Part shown: positions 39,022-52,510 of the stretch, piece after piece
Layout: each line of letters starts with the position of its first letter
Numbering within the stretch: position 1 is the stretch's first letter
Source: Montifringilla adamsi
Taxonomy: Eukaryota > Chordata > Aves > Passeriformes > Passeridae
Assembly: GCA_017590115.1 (NCBI GenBank)
Contig: JAGGNK010003336.1
Coordinates: forward strand, 1,116,001 to 1,180,000
DNA length: 64,000 bases
Reading direction: 5' to 3'
Position numbers and translations under genes: made by a program
The notes under the pieces: model-generated
Seen by the model: only the letters and a program-made list of their open reading frames with translations
What the model was told of the DNA's origin: nothing
Databases searched by the model: none

Positions 39022-39138
39022 AAGAGCCTGCCAGAGCTCTGCCAGGACTGTTTGGACAATGCACAGGTGGGATTGTTGGGGTGTCTGTCTGGACTGGATA
39101 ATCCTTGTGGGTCCCTTCCACTCTGGATATTCTATGAA
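39022..39138 (+). mobile_element. Short CR1 LINE 3' end, plus strand
   Basis: The tail reads GGACTGGATAATCCTTGTGG then GTCCCTTCCACTCTGGATAT and TCTATGA, the final segment of a CR1 3' end. The upstream part, with CCAGAGCTCTGCCAGGACTG and TTTGGACAATGC, fits the passerine subfamily. Only about 117 bp remain. Confidence 0.88.
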
Positions 39139-42100
39139 AACAGCACTCCTTTCTGTGATTAACTGGTTACATCCTTGGTTATGCATATAAATACAGACAC
39201 TATTAAGGCTGCAGAGTTAAAAACCAAGTATATCTTCTGAGAGGGACCAAGCTGATTATGCCTCAACATATGTTATACATGAGGTAAAAAATTATTTGAG
39301 GGGCTGTACACAGGCTGGGAGCCCTGTCCTGGGGAGTCTTCACCTGACAGTCAGGGGAGAGAAAACTTCCACAATTGGGCTGCAAGGGTATATCCAGGAT
39401 CTTCATTGAACAAAGCTATTCCAGGCATTGTAGCATATGGAAAAATAAATCCATATATTCTTTTAGTCATGTCCAGTTGAGTGAAGAAAACTGTCAGTAT
39501 GAAGTGTTAAAATGGGATCAGCTGTGCTGGAACACTGTCTGGCAGGGTTAAAATTACTAGGATAATAAGCAGGAAGTGAGAGGGAGGTATTCCATCAGAT
39601 AATGGATACTGGGAATATTTAAGGGTCTCCAAAAGCAATACCCTTCAGGAGCCAGCTCTTATCAATGATCTGGGCTGTAACATCCATGTGCAAATAATCA
39701 GTGGATAAAGTACAATGTATTAAAGTACATATATGTGTAACTGTCTGTACTTTGTGGAGCCTCACAAGTGATGGGCATCCAATTGTTTCCTGCAAAGACA
39801 GAGAGGTGTGTGTGTGTCCAGGCTAGCTCTGTAATTCTCTGACACCTGACTGACCCTGAGGTCTCAAGCCCCAGAGAAAAGCCAGGCACATGGCATAATT
39901 TGGTAACTTTCTCTGAGCTAATGTGTCAGAACATCTGGCTAGAACATTTTGGCTACTCCACTCTTGTAGTAAGAAAAGGTCCAAGAAGCCTGGGCTCTGT
40001 GCTGTTTTCAAACCCAGTGGGTGGCTGGGCACCTACCCAGCAAAACCAGCTCAGAACAGGAATGTCAGTGACTCCCACTTCACCTTTCCCTTCTGCATTC
40101 CTGGCTGCACTCACAGGAGTTTTTGTCAGGAAGCTCACCTTGCCAGGAAGATGAAAAACAGAGAGCAGGAAGTAGGAGAGGCATTTTATGGCATGGCCTT
40201 CAGCCCTTGGTTTTTGAAAGGATTCTTCCTGCAATTTATGTCAGTTTGAGTTAGAAGTGTGTGTTAGTTCTGCCCTTGAGATGTGGAGCAAGTACTGATG
40301 ATAGCAAATATTCATCTCTGGCAAACATTTCACTGAAATGAGGGACTGACAATTTATTAAAGCTAATTTCCTAAGTCACATCCAAATCTCTCCCCATTCA
40401 TTCAGCAAAAGCTGCAGTAGTTTAAGGTAAGTACCAATACACAAACCCTTTTAGCATTATTGCTCTGTTCACTGGGGGGACTCCTAATGAAACAAATGGA
40501 TTTTTAAAGATGTGCATTACAAAGAACACAGTACTATTGGTGGGGAAGCCTGAAATGGAGGACAGGTTATTAAATTAATAATACCAATAATTGCATCAGC
40601 TGCTGTCTCTTGAATACCTTCCTGATGTGATACAAGATTTAGCCATGGGGCTCAGGGCAGCACTTCTCTTATCTCACATTTGCTGTACAGCAGATGTTGC
40701 TGGAGGTACTGAACTTGTTTCTCTTAGAGCTGGGATCCCTGTAGCTGAGCTAAGGAGCAACTCAGAGCTGAGGACAGGAAAACCACTCAAGTCTGAGCCT
40801 AAATCCTCCCACAGGTCTCCCAGTGCAACCCAAATTTGCTGCTGCCACTGCTAAAGTGTGATTGACCCCTAGACCCAGCAGCTTAAAGCCATCCACTCAG
40901 GTATGTATATATTATGATACAGTACATTTCCCTCTGCATTGTGATGCAGGAATGACAGTCAAACATTAGGGAAACGACATGCTTGGAAGGTTTTTTCGGT
41001 GGAAATCATGTGCTGGAAATAAATTTGTTTTATTGCTGCTAGTAGTTAAAAATCTGTCATCAGTTTGGAAGGGACAGAAATATGCTTCTGAGAGAATATA
41101 GTTCTCCAGCTGATGCCAGAAGAACCATTTTAAACTTTTTTGATAAAGACACTTGCAGAAGCCCATGCAGATTATAGTAACAGTGATGATAAGCTGATAC
41201 AAGGCTTGTTTTTCTTCCATGGTGACATATTGCATTTTTTATATGAATGGGGATACAATTTGACATGAGCCATTTGGCCATCTTCATTAACAGCTGAGTA
41301 TGGCAAGAGAAAAATGAAACACTGCAAATGTGTAATGAAAGATAAAACAGTAGGTAACTTCTGATAAGCATATTATGGCTCATCCATCTTGAGAAACCTG
41401 AGTTTATGAACTTTTCTTCAGCAGCAGAGGCATAAGTGCTCTGACTAATAATAACAGAAGTTGAGTCCAATTGCTCCCTTCACAGAAGAGATATAATTCA
41501 AAATTATCTGAACCAATGAACCTGCTTCACATTGCATTCATTTTCAAAACTACTTTTTGAAAAGCCACATCCTGAACCTGAACATTATCATCTTCAGCCA
41601 CTAATCTCCATTTCAAAAGCCCAGAGCTGAGCAGAGCAGGACCATCAGTGTAATTATTGTACATATATTTCTATTGACACTCTCCAGGCTTTTTTCAGCA
41701 AGTGGATTTGAGCTAAGTGTGTATTGTCAAGGTTGTTACCTCTTTGGTTAGTGAGAGGTGTGTAATGCTTCTTCTCAGAGAAGAACAAAAGAACAATCTC
41801 CTTGGTCTCTTGTCCTTCTAAAGGGATACACATCCCCACACAGCATTTTTTTTAACCTGTATTTTCTTGCTGGAGATATAATTAACATGTCACTGAACTG
41901 TCCTTGGTGTGTCCCTCGGACTCACAATGCATCACATGAGACAAACTCAGAGTGTCACCTGAATGATTGTGAGGCTGTATTGTGTGACATTTTAAATTGA
42001 GAAGGCTGGATATGTGTGGCTGCTTTTTTTTCCCCCTTTGGAAGAAGAAACAAAAATCAATTTACAAGCAGCAAATATTTTCTTTCATAGTGAGGACACC

Positions 42101-43280
42101 TCTGGCCTTAATTTGGGCAGCTGGCCAGACAGCAGCTACTAGCTGAGATTTATAGCTGCACTTCAATTTCCTTGAGTAGCATGCACACAGATTATCCTGT
42201 ACGAGCACAGATCCTGCTCCTGTGGGGAGCTGTGGTGCAGTTAATTGGCCATGGCATTTGGAGGCAGGAGAGCTGGTCTTAGTTCTGATTCTGGGACCGA
42301 CTGTCACTTCAGGAAAGGCACTTTGTGTCTGAGTGTCTGAACTAGAGGCATCAATATCAGTGTGCTTTACCAATAAATGAGCAATTAAAAAGTATTAACA
42401 TCAAATAACTGTGGCCAGCAATTTCAATGTAGATGTATCATTCCCTGAATATAGCTAATTATTATCCCAGTGTCAGCCTTTGCCTCTTCCCCTCTTTGCT
42501 TTCATTGGCTTTGTCATTTTCTAGCTGTACTTGGATGTTCTGACTCAGCTCCTGTTAAACTCAATTTTTAAGTGGATCTGTACAGTAAACCCTGTAACAC
42601 TTTAAAGGCATTCTGGGCTTGGACAGCTGGGCCAGATGCGTTTTCTGCCAGGGCTGATCACAGTCCAGGATTAGGGGCATCCTTGGTGCAGCACACACAG
42701 GGCTTTGGAAAACAATGCTCCCTCAAACAATGGAACAGTTGTGGGACAAAACAGGCTCTGTGCTGTTTATTGTCTGCTTAACTGCACAGATTAATGTGAT
42801 CAAATCTGCTTGTCTTTTATGGCTAGAAGCAAAATTTTTTAAAAATAGCATTATTGGAATAGAAATAAATATTCAGTGGGAATTTTTCTTTCGAGGAAAG
42901 AATGCAATTAGTTAAAAATTTTGGTGCCAGAATAAAAGGATAAAGTGTAAACTGAAGACAGGAGAGAAATTCTGTCCCCCCTGTGGCTTATGTCTTTAAG
43001 ATTTTGTTTGTGTAAGTCTCATTTCATTTTCCTCTATGTCTTATGAATAAGATTCCATTGTAGGTCAAAGCCAGTGAATATTGTTTACAGTTTGAGAAAC
43101 AAGAAAATCAAAGACATAATCATTTATTAGGGCCTTTTAGTGGCATTTCTCATTTGGCTGTTTGTTCTTCATGCATTCACCACTGTTGAGAACTTAGTCT
43201 TTGCTTTGGGAAGGACTCACTTACTTCCTCAGGGTTTCTTTGGGCCTTTTGATTGCACTGGATTTCTTTACAGGGAAAAT
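39139..43280. other. Unique non-coding DNA
   Basis: No gene recognised. 40960-41480 and 42380-43100 are AT-rich. A stretch at 42255-42345 may be a very old SINE remnant (see findings). Frames reach at most 136 codons. Confidence 0.5.
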
Positions 43281-43417
43281 AACAAAAACAAAAACAAAAA
43301 CAAATCAAACCAAAACAAAAAAAAAAAAAAAAACACCAACCCCTCCCCAAACCCCCCCCCAAAAAAAAAAAAAAAAAAAAAAAAGCAGGGAAAGGAAAAA
43401 AAAAAAAATCCAAAAAC
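43281..43417. repeat. A/C-rich low-complexity tract
   Basis: About 137 bases, nearly all A and C apart from G residues near 43385-43396: (CAAAAA)n, a run of A, a C-rich centre with nine consecutive C residues, and further A runs. Homopolymers here are likely to be length-variable or error-prone. Confidence 0.9.
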
Positions 43418-46047
43418 CCAACCTCTTGGCCACACTCTGTGCACTGTCTCTTAAAGAAACTGCAACTTACCCAGGTTCTGAGTGTGTTTGCTTTACTCTT
43501 TACAGCCTGTAAACCAAGAGCATCCCAAAATACCATCTTTGCAAAGCTATTTCAACCCTGAATTGGCCTCATTGATAAACATTTCCCCACTTGTTGTGTT
43601 CCAGCTCCCTCCTGGATGCTGCTGGAAGGACCCAATACAAGGCAGCTTGGCATGATGGTCCTCAGCATCTCTGCTGGTGTTAGCCTGGAGACAACCAAAA
43701 CTGGCTGCTGTGGTTCTCCTGCCTTGAGGCTCTTCCAAAACCTGTGCTTTAATAAGGAGGGTTGGTTAAACATTTTCCTAAAAAAAAACATGTTTGATTT
43801 TCACACCAATTCATGTCTGAAAGCTGCCCACTTTCCTTTATTTTCCAAAACAAGACTAAACAGTCATCAAGATTTGCTTTTCAAAATATTGTTACCACTG
43901 AGTTGGTATTTATTATCTTAAAATTTCATTGGGAGGGACAAAAGAAAATAATTTCCATTGAAATTCAATGAATGAATTTAATGAAATTAATGAATTAGAT
44001 GACAGTGGTTTACATGACAGCTGGGCTTATTTTGTTACCAGGGTAAATACTGTGATTTAAGAGTTCTGATGAAGGTGGGACATAAGCAATAGTACTGGAA
44101 CAATAATAGGGAAATTCCAGGGAAGAAAGAAAAATGATTTTATGAGAATCTCAGGGGAAAACCTCAACAATGTTCATAACAACTCTCAGTAGAAACTCCT
44201 GTGCTGACAGAGTTTGTTGTTATAATTCTAAAGTTTTAAGTTATATGATGCAATCTGATAAAGTCCCATTCCAGCAATGAGGATTTCAGACATGGTTAAT
44301 TGGGAAAAACAAGAGAAGAGTGCTGGTGTGGGAGAGCTGTCACATTAGCTGCATTTTTTTGCCCATCCTCTGAATACTGAAGCCACAAAGAGGTGATCCA
44401 ATGCCAGAAATAATGCAGCTGTGACAGAGGCCAGTTTCTTGGTCACAAAATGTTCTTTGCAGAGATTCAGTCCTTGCATGATTCAAACCTCCCCTGACCT
44501 GTGCACAGCAAAATTACGTACATATACCATACATTTTGTTGATTTAAAGTCTAGCTTGCCAGGAACTGCAATCCAGTATTTTCATTGTAATTGTTATATT
44601 TTTCTAGACTTCCATGTGTCGCTGAAAATTAAGTGAAACTGGAATAAATGGCTTTGTCAACTGCACAATCCTTAAGTAAGTTTAATGCTCACCACTGCCA
44701 TTGGTATTCAATATCACTAGATATTTTGCCTTGCATAATCACTGATGGACATTGATTTTGTCTTTGCTCTTCACAGCACAGCAAAATGAATGTGAAAGTC
44801 AGAGTTAAATGAGTCCCAGTGCTGTCCTCCAGTCTGCTGAGAGTACGTTTCAGATGCTGAAGGACTGGCAACCAGCTCGAACCTACAGTGTCTTGTATTG
44901 CAACAATTAATGGATATGAATAGTCCTCACAGGGGGGATTCAGGTTACCTTTGAATCAACTTTAGAGGTTACACTCCTGAAGCAGACAATGAGGTTAATG
45001 TATGGTACTTTATGAACTGAGCAATTCTCTTCTTTAAATTAAATTAAAAACTTTCATTCTTTCCCTCTCTGAAAATTATGCCAAGTCACTTGTAAAGTGT
45101 CAGCAATGAGAAGTTAAATTACTATAAATTACTATACTAGGGTCAGAAAAATATTATGTACTTAATAATCTGTTTTTATACTCTTAACGAAGGGGTTGGC
45201 AAAGCAATCTTTTTTCTTCTTGGTCTAGAGCAGTTTTTCAGGCTTCATTTAGGTCATAATCATATCCTCCAGCACAAAATCCATGGTGGCTGTGAGGCCA
45301 GTGCTGGGCACATGAATATGGCAGCCAAATACACCAGGAAAAACAAGACCTAAGTGAGAGCAACAGCTGGTTAACAGCTTTGGAGTCATGCTATACAAAG
45401 CTATATGGGACAAACTTCTTTGCTTCTCCTCTAGAGGTGGATGGATTGGCATTCTATCAGCTGCAGGGGCTGCCTGAGCACAAAGGAAGGCAGAGAGCAG
45501 CAATCCTTGTGGGAGCCTGCACAGCTGCTTGGTGCAGAGCACACGCTGGGAGGAGTGGGGACAGCCCAGGTGAGCAGCAGCCAGTGGGGCTCTGGCAGGG
45601 ACTGAGTTTGGGCCCACCTTAAACGAACCACAACAGGGTGCCTCTGTCTCCACTGCCCAGGGCTGCTCTGGGCATCCCCCAACCCATGAGGGAACAGAAA
45701 TCAATTCACTCTTTGCCCTCTAGCCATGGGTTTGTGGTTGCTCCAGTTAGCTGCCTGTGTCAGCTCACACAACAGTTATGAGATGTTAATTAATATTTGG
45801 GGTAGGTACAGAGGGGTGCAAGGATGCAAATTCTGCCCCATGCTATTTCTGCCCCAGCTCTTCTGCAGAGATGCTCTAGGGAATGGTGAAAAGGGTGAGC
45901 AGGGTCCTTAGGACTGATTCTCAATATTGCCATCTAAGACAGGCCAAAACTTATAAATCACTTCTCCAAAGACTGAGATTTAAGAAAGAAAGGCAGAATG
46001 GTTTGAGATTTTGAGGCTCCTCTCTGCTTTGTCAGCACATATAAACA
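43418..46047. other. Unique non-coding DNA
   Basis: No recognised element. A GC-rich patch at 45430-45690 carries overlapping frames (up to 151 codons on the minus strand) without recognisable domains. Confidence 0.5.
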
Positions 46048-46764
46048 TGTGGTAGTTTCAACCCAAACAATTGATCTTTAGGGTATACAAAAGAGGATAC
46101 AAAAATGCATCTCAGAGAGAGCCAAGCTTTCTGACTCCACAGCCCACAGAGCAGAACCGGTACTGGGAAGAAAAGTTCCTTCAGCCTGTGTGCTGATTTG
46201 GGCTGGGATTCTCTTTGCAGGGGCTGTGTGGGGCTGTGTTTGGATCTGTGCTGAACACAGGGCTGATAACATGGAGCTGTTTCTGTCATTGCTGAGCAGG
46301 GCTCACACAGAGCCCCCGCCTTTCCTGCTTTTTGTGGGGCCATGCTGGAGAGGGGCTGGGGCTGCCTGGGAGCCTTGGAAGGGACACAGCCAGGACAGGG
46401 GACCCCAGCTGACCCAGGGGATGCTCCAGACCATGTGGGATCATGCTCAGGATTTGCAGTGAGGGGAATGAGGAGGAAGTGAGATGTTTGGAGAGAAGGT
46501 GTTTGCCATCCCAGGTACCCATTGCACGGGATGTGGCCCTGCTCTCCTGAGGTGAGAACACCTGCCTGCCCGTGGGGAGCAGGGAATTCATTCCATGCTT
46601 GCTGTGCTTGTGTGCATGGCTTTTGCTTTCCCTATTCAACTGTCTTCATCTCAACCCAGGGCTTTTCCAGCTTTTACCCTCATGAATCCCTCTCTGATCC
46701 CACTGCTGGGGAGAGAGTGAGAGGCTTTGAGGGGCTGGGGAAGGGCTGGGGTTAAACCACAACA
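46048..46764 (+). mobile_element. Solo LTR of an avian endogenous retrovirus, plus strand
   Basis: The right edge, GGGGTTAAACCACAACA, is the characteristic 3' end of the avian LTR family also present at 4318-4785, and the left edge reads TGTGGTAGTTTCAACCC, giving imperfect inverted termini. Internal blocks fit the family: CTGAACACAGGGCTGATAAC, GGACACAGCCAGGACAGGGG, and ACACCTGCCTGCCCGTGGGG. Two control signals have decayed: the TATA position reads CTCAGGATTTGCAG (about 46447-46460) and the poly(A) signal reads CCTATTCAACTG (about 46631-46642) where family members have ATTAAA. There is no flanking internal sequence and no clear target-site duplication. The left boundary is less certain than the right. 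Confidence 0.85.
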
Positions 46765-47066
46765 ACCTAGGAGGAAAACAACAGAAATTAAAAAAATAAA
46801 AGCAGGGAAGAAAGAGTTTGGTACTGCAGGTCTTGCAGCAGGATGTCTGTGATTCTGCTTTTTCTGGCTTTGTGGTGCTCAGGTATTTTCTTTGCTACTT
46901 TCAAAGGACCTTTCCTTATACAAAAGCAGTGGCTCAGGATGGAGCAGGGACTCTTGCAAGGACTTTTATCCAGCACAGGAGGCAGCCTTAGCTCTGAGAG
47001 GGAAACCTCTTTTGCAGAAAAACTTCAATTATGTGAGAGAGAGAAAAAAAAGTCGTGGGGGAAAAT
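46765..47066. other. Unique non-coding DNA
   Basis: A 300-bp interval between the solo LTR and the purine array, with no recognised content. Confidence 0.5.
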
Positions 47067-47216
<150 letters not shown>

Positions 47217-49939
47217 CACAGTGAGCACTGGAATACATGGGCTAGAACCTCTACAAACTTCAGTTGTTCCTGACAACTCCTACTTTGGCAGAAACTAATA
47301 TGAGGTGACAGAATATTTCAGTCACTGATTTCTGCCTGCTGCCTGCACAGGGGGGGGAGAACTTAGCATAGCACCATACCCAGCTTCCAAAGTTCCACTG
47401 AATCTCTCTCTCCCTCTCTCTCTTTGATTTTTTTTATTTTTATTTTTTAGTTTTCAAACTTCTCTACAAGTAAATGATTGGAAAGTTAGTGATATGTGCA
47501 AAGAACATTTTTTCAATTAGCGATGCCCATTAGCTGAATGAGCATGAAGGGCTGATATTTTTCCCCCTGAAGTAGCAGGTACACATGTGGAATTTGGGCT
47601 ATAAATAATTACTTAATAATTCACTAGAGAATAAATAGGACATAAAAGATAATTAGAGATTTTTACCACTTGCCTTCACCTTAATTATGAATGAAAGATA
47701 TTTGGCATTGTCTGCAGGACTGTTAAATTTTGTTATATTGAGATGGGTCTGGAAAAGGAAGATACAGCAAAGTCATTTTATGAAAGAATATAGCTTCTGG
47801 CAGAGTGGATCTTGTACATCATTGCAGGAGAGGTATCCAACAGTTATGATCTTAAAATCTAAATGCAATGTGCTGGACCAAGAATGGTGAATATGTTCGT
47901 TTTGCTATTTCAGTAATGACCTGTTGCCTGGCTCACAGAAACACAGATGCCAGCCAATTTCACCAGAACAAAATTAATATCATATCTCAGTGCTGCAATA
48001 ATAGTTAACTTGGGCAGAGCAGAAACAGTTGGATATTCTTTCCCATTCTAGGATGTGCTGGAGATACCTGGAGATAGAGGGTACACCTATCATTTAAATT
48101 CACAATGGATTGGAATGCTCTGCTGTAACATAAGCCAGCACAGTATGAAACACAGCTTTTTCCTTGCCTAGGCTTTGTTAACTTTAAAACAAGGGAACAT
48201 TTTCAGTCCTGCTCTGTTCCCGTTGCTGCTGTTTAGCACCTGTAAGAATTCCCCCTGCACAGATGAGGCATCCCAGTTACCTGTGCACTGCACTTTCCCT
48301 GCTGCTGGTCACATCCTGGCCCGGCTCAGGAGACACACAGGACACACACCAAGGAGCCCAGCAAGCTTCCTGTTCCTCACCAGGCACTGGTGGTGGAATG
48401 CCTCATTGCCTGAAGGAATTACAGCAACCTCCACGCTGCCTTCTCTTGTGAAACCCAAACCAACCCTACCTCCTCCAAGCATCAGGGGCTACAATGGAAT
48501 GCTCAGTGCCATAAGCTGGCTGGGGTGGAGTAATATCTCCAGGTGTAGTTAATATAAATTAATGTGAATGTGAACTTTCAGCCCAGAATTCATCACTACT
48601 TGTTATCCAGGATGGACAGAAAAAGAAGCCTTTGAGTGGTCTGCAGTCGCGTCATCCCTTCCTAAGGAGTAGCTGTGAGGTGCAGAAAAACCCCCACTTC
48701 TTTCTGCCCTGGGTCTGTGTCCAGCAGCACATTGCCTGCTTTCCTGTGGTTTGTGAGACTCAGAGCCTGCTCCCTCAGCTCTGCACAATCACACAGTCCA
48801 TGACAAAAACCCCAAACTTCTAAAAAGTGCCAATCATCCCAGGTGCTGCCTACTTCAGTAAAAGGACAGAACTTTGAGCAGCGAATGGCAGACAGTGGCA
48901 GATGGGAAGATCTGGAGTGTTGTGCTGTCTTTCACTCTTGCCTCATCAGAAATAGCCCACTGAACTCCGATTTAGCTGCAGCTTTCCCCAGAACTTTGGA
49001 TTAGACCCAAGCAGACTGACTTAGAGTGTATCAGCCTGGAACAAAGACAAGCCAGGCCATCATCTGAGAAGATTAAGAAGAGCCTTTCTGCTGGCTGGAG
49101 ACGAAGAATTTTCTCCTGATGACTTTGACAGCACAGAGGCAGGGTGATGCCCAGCATGAACCAGTGCCAGTTGCTGCTCTACCTGCAAGAGCCCAAATGG
49201 GTGAATTGTGACACTATGCACAGGTTCTTCAAAACACATTATTTCTGTCAGGCTCTGATTCATTTAGATTTTCCTGATGTTTTTCAGTTTACTTATTTAC
49301 TACTAAGACTGATGTCTGGAGTTCGTTGAAGTGGCACAGGCAGAGCTGAATAAGAAAGAAATCCAAAAAAACATGAGTGGCCTGTCAAAGACATGTTGGC
49401 AGCTGCTCTCAGAGTATCCCTTGATGATTCCCTGGAAATGTCAAGGAAGAGTAGTGGCAGGATTGAGCCATGGCAGTTCTGCTTGTCAGGGCAGATAGTG
49501 TGCTTTGGAGTGATGGAAATGATAGACAATGTCCTGATCACACTGCTGAGATCTTCATAAAAGCAGTGAACAATCCCTAGGTTTTGCCATTAATTGAAGA
49601 ATTAAATTCCCATATTGTTGACTGCATTTACCATCCAAAACAAAAGTAAATATTTAATTCTTGTGTCATAATGTGATAAGCCCTACTTTCATGATGAGAT
49701 GTAGAAATACTTAAAAAATTCGGAGCGAATTCTCTGCTAAGGCAGACAAAAATCAGAGTGACAAATAACAGACTCTAAAGCTCCAGCTCAGTTTTCATTG
49801 CAGCTACAGACATAATAGTAATGTATTTCAGAATCTGTGAGCTTGCAAGTATATATTATAACAGCTGGGAAGTAGGAATTGCAGAATGCCACAAGAAACT
49901 CATCTCCCAACGGGCTCCCAATACCTATTGAGAATAATA
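47217..49939. other. Unique non-coding DNA
   Basis: No gene recognised. A short CT-rich microsatellite sits at 47404-47424. 47500-48150 is AT-rich. 48200-48800 is mixed and without recognisable signals. Confidence 0.5.
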
Positions 49940-50065
49940 GGTCTCAATTTATGCAAGGTGCTTAAGCATTCCCACTAATTGTAAGCATGCAAGTGGTCCC
50001 ACTGCTTTCAGCTGGTGATTACCATTAAGCACATGCTTAAGTATCTTGCAAAATTAAGGTTTCAA
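49940..50065. repeat. Ancient sauropsid interspersed repeat with palindromic arms
   Basis: A left arm near 49945-49970 (TTATGCAAGGTGCTTAAGCA) matches the reverse complement of a right arm near 50023-50056 (TAAGCACATGCTTAAG then TATCTTGCAAAATTAA). The centre, AAGTGGTCCCACTGCTTTCA, resembles the core of an old dispersed repeat known to me from turtle and crocodile sequence, in which a CCCATTGACTTCAATGGG palindrome lies between GTGCTTAAG arms. The arms suggest a non-autonomous DNA transposon or similar palindromic element. The inverted repeat is directly visible; the family link is from memory. Confidence 0.55.
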
Positions 50066-50549
50066 GAGAGTTCTGTTGAGTTAGAAAAGCTCACTTATGA
50101 TCTCAGACTTTAGTTGGATTTGGGAAAGAACATTAGATCTATAATCATTTTTAAGGGTTTTTTTCCCCTCATTGCAAGTGAAATATCAAAGTGATAAAAA
50201 TATATATTTTTGAAAGAGATCTAGGTATACACAGGCTTTTGGAGATGTAGATTGGATGTATGATCTTGCTTCTTCCATTTGATACCCCTGGCTCCCACAA
50301 GATATTGCTGGTTCATACCAGCTCTGCTGTTGGGTTTTCCCTGTGGCACTTGGTTTTCACTGAGGCAGAGAAAGATTTCAGGTCTTGTCATTTTTTCCTT
50401 CTGAGATTAAAACGAATGCTGTGCTTACAGGGGCTGTTTTGTTTTAACATCTTTGTAGTTGTCACCTTTTGGCACTGATTTTCACAAAATAAAGGCTGAG
50501 AGGCCCTGGGCGTTTGCACATCTTTGGAGAACATAGCTTGACAGCACTC

Positions 50550-50567
50550 TGTGTGTGTGTGTGTGTG
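50550..50567. repeat. (TG)9 microsatellite
   Basis: Nine uninterrupted TG units. Confidence 0.9.
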
Positions 50568-52474
50568 CATCTACACCAGGCTGTTAATAATGAGTTAATA
50601 ATAAAAGTGTAAAAGTGGCAGTGGATTTGAAGCATCAGGCTGAATCCCAGGCCAGCTAGAACAAACACCCTTATAGCTAAGTTCCTAACTCTCTTCTTTT
50701 GTGACTCTTTGTCATAATGACTTAAAAAACAAACAGAACTCCTGAGCATTACCTAGATAGGACTTCTGCTTTAATTTGCCTCAGGAAAAAACTGACCAGG
50801 AGGTTTTAACAGCAACTCTCAAGGAGCAACACCTTGATTTCTGTGAGGTATAACATTGTGAAGCAATCAATTCCCACGTGTCTGAGCACATGGAGAATCT
50901 GGTCACGAATCCGTGCTGAAACACGGATTTTTCACGGCTTCAGCATCACCTCTTCCAGCTCAGTCCTCACACTGATGATCTGCAGTGCTCCTGCCAGGCA
51001 TCAGAGCAGAACTTCCACCATGGGGATTTGTTCCTCTGCCCTTGATCCAGTCCTTGTTTTTCTTTCCTTACACAGGTGACCCTGTACAAAACACCGTGTG
51101 AAAAGTACGAGAAAGGAGGGCAAGGACACGAGACAAATCTATATTGGAGAAAACAAGTCTTAGTAGCAGTTTCATGTGTCTAAAACTTATAGGATGAAAA
51201 AGATACCTATTAAAGTCTTCCTTTTGACCACTGCTGTCACTGCAGGGTGACACTGCAGGGATTCAGGTGCATCCCTCTAGCAAGGCACGGAGCAAATGTG
51301 GTTAAATTCCAGTAAGAAATAACCAAGAAATATATCTCACATCACAACTTTTCTGTAAGGGATAAATATTTAACAAGCTCCTTCCAAAGCCGGCCATTTG
51401 CCTTGCAACCCCAGCAGAGGTGGCCTTCCATTTACAGACTCTGCTCCTCCCCATGTAGGAGAAGATAACCCTGAGCTTTGAGTGGGCTGCAGGGAGAGCA
51501 GCTGGGCAGATTGGGGCTGACTGTACTGCTCCTCCTTGTCCTGGTGGAGGAGCACTGTTTTTCTCTTTTAAAGGCCACACTCTCACCTGGTTTCTGTATG
51601 CTGTTTATCAGGTGTATAAACATATACCTGCCTTTGGGTACAAGCCTCAAAATCCACTGTAAACACAGCAGTGGATGTTCCAGAGACATTTCCCTGTGCA
51701 GGTTTCCCTGGAGAAGGTCTGTGCTCACCAGTAGGGGAAGAGGCACTCAGATGTGCCCCCTGTGCCTCTCAGTGATGGGCCAGATTGCAATTATCCTGCT
51801 GGCACTGATGAGTAATTATATGTCTAAGGGTACTAATTGTACCCACAAAAGTCTGGCACCCACCACCTGTGGGCTTGCTCTGTGCCTTCAGGGATCCATG
51901 GCCTTTCTGCATTGTCACCCTGCCCCTGGCTTCCTCAGCACGCCCCCTTATCTTCACTAGCATCACTTCCACACAGACAAGCCCGGCCTGACTTGTCATT
52001 GAGGAGCCTTTTCAGTGTCCCTGCTTCTCTAGGTAAAGTGCAGTGGTAGTCTCAGCTATAGGCACCTGGAACTCCCACTTTTCTTCACTTTCCTTTTCTT
52101 GAATTCATCCTCATTATTCATTATCTGTCTTTTGCATGACAGTCATATTTCCTCTTTCCCTGTGCTGCCTGCTCAGTTCTCCAAGTTCCAGCATATAAAA
52201 AAAAACAAAGGTAAAGAAATCATCCCTAAAATCAACCTGGTGCTCTGGAAGGAACTAGGTGTGGTGCTGTTCAGCATTCTCTGCAAATAATTTCTTCGTG
52301 ATTTTCATTCCTTTTGTTTTGCTTTGCTGCTAGGGTTTGGGGTTTTTTTTGTTGTTGTTTGTTTGCTTTCTCTGTTGTTCCTTTCTCGCCTTCTTGCTTC
52401 ATGTCCTCTGTCCTTCAATATTCACATCAGTTGATCCCCACAGTTTCTGACATGGAGCAGTAAAAGGGGACATT

Positions 52475-52510
52475 AGCCAGCATGACAGACAGCCAGCATG
52501 ACAGACAGCC
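52475..52510. repeat. Small tandem repeat, 16-bp unit
   Basis: AGCCAGCATGACAGAC occurs twice head to tail, followed by a partial third unit (AGCC). Confidence 0.9.
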
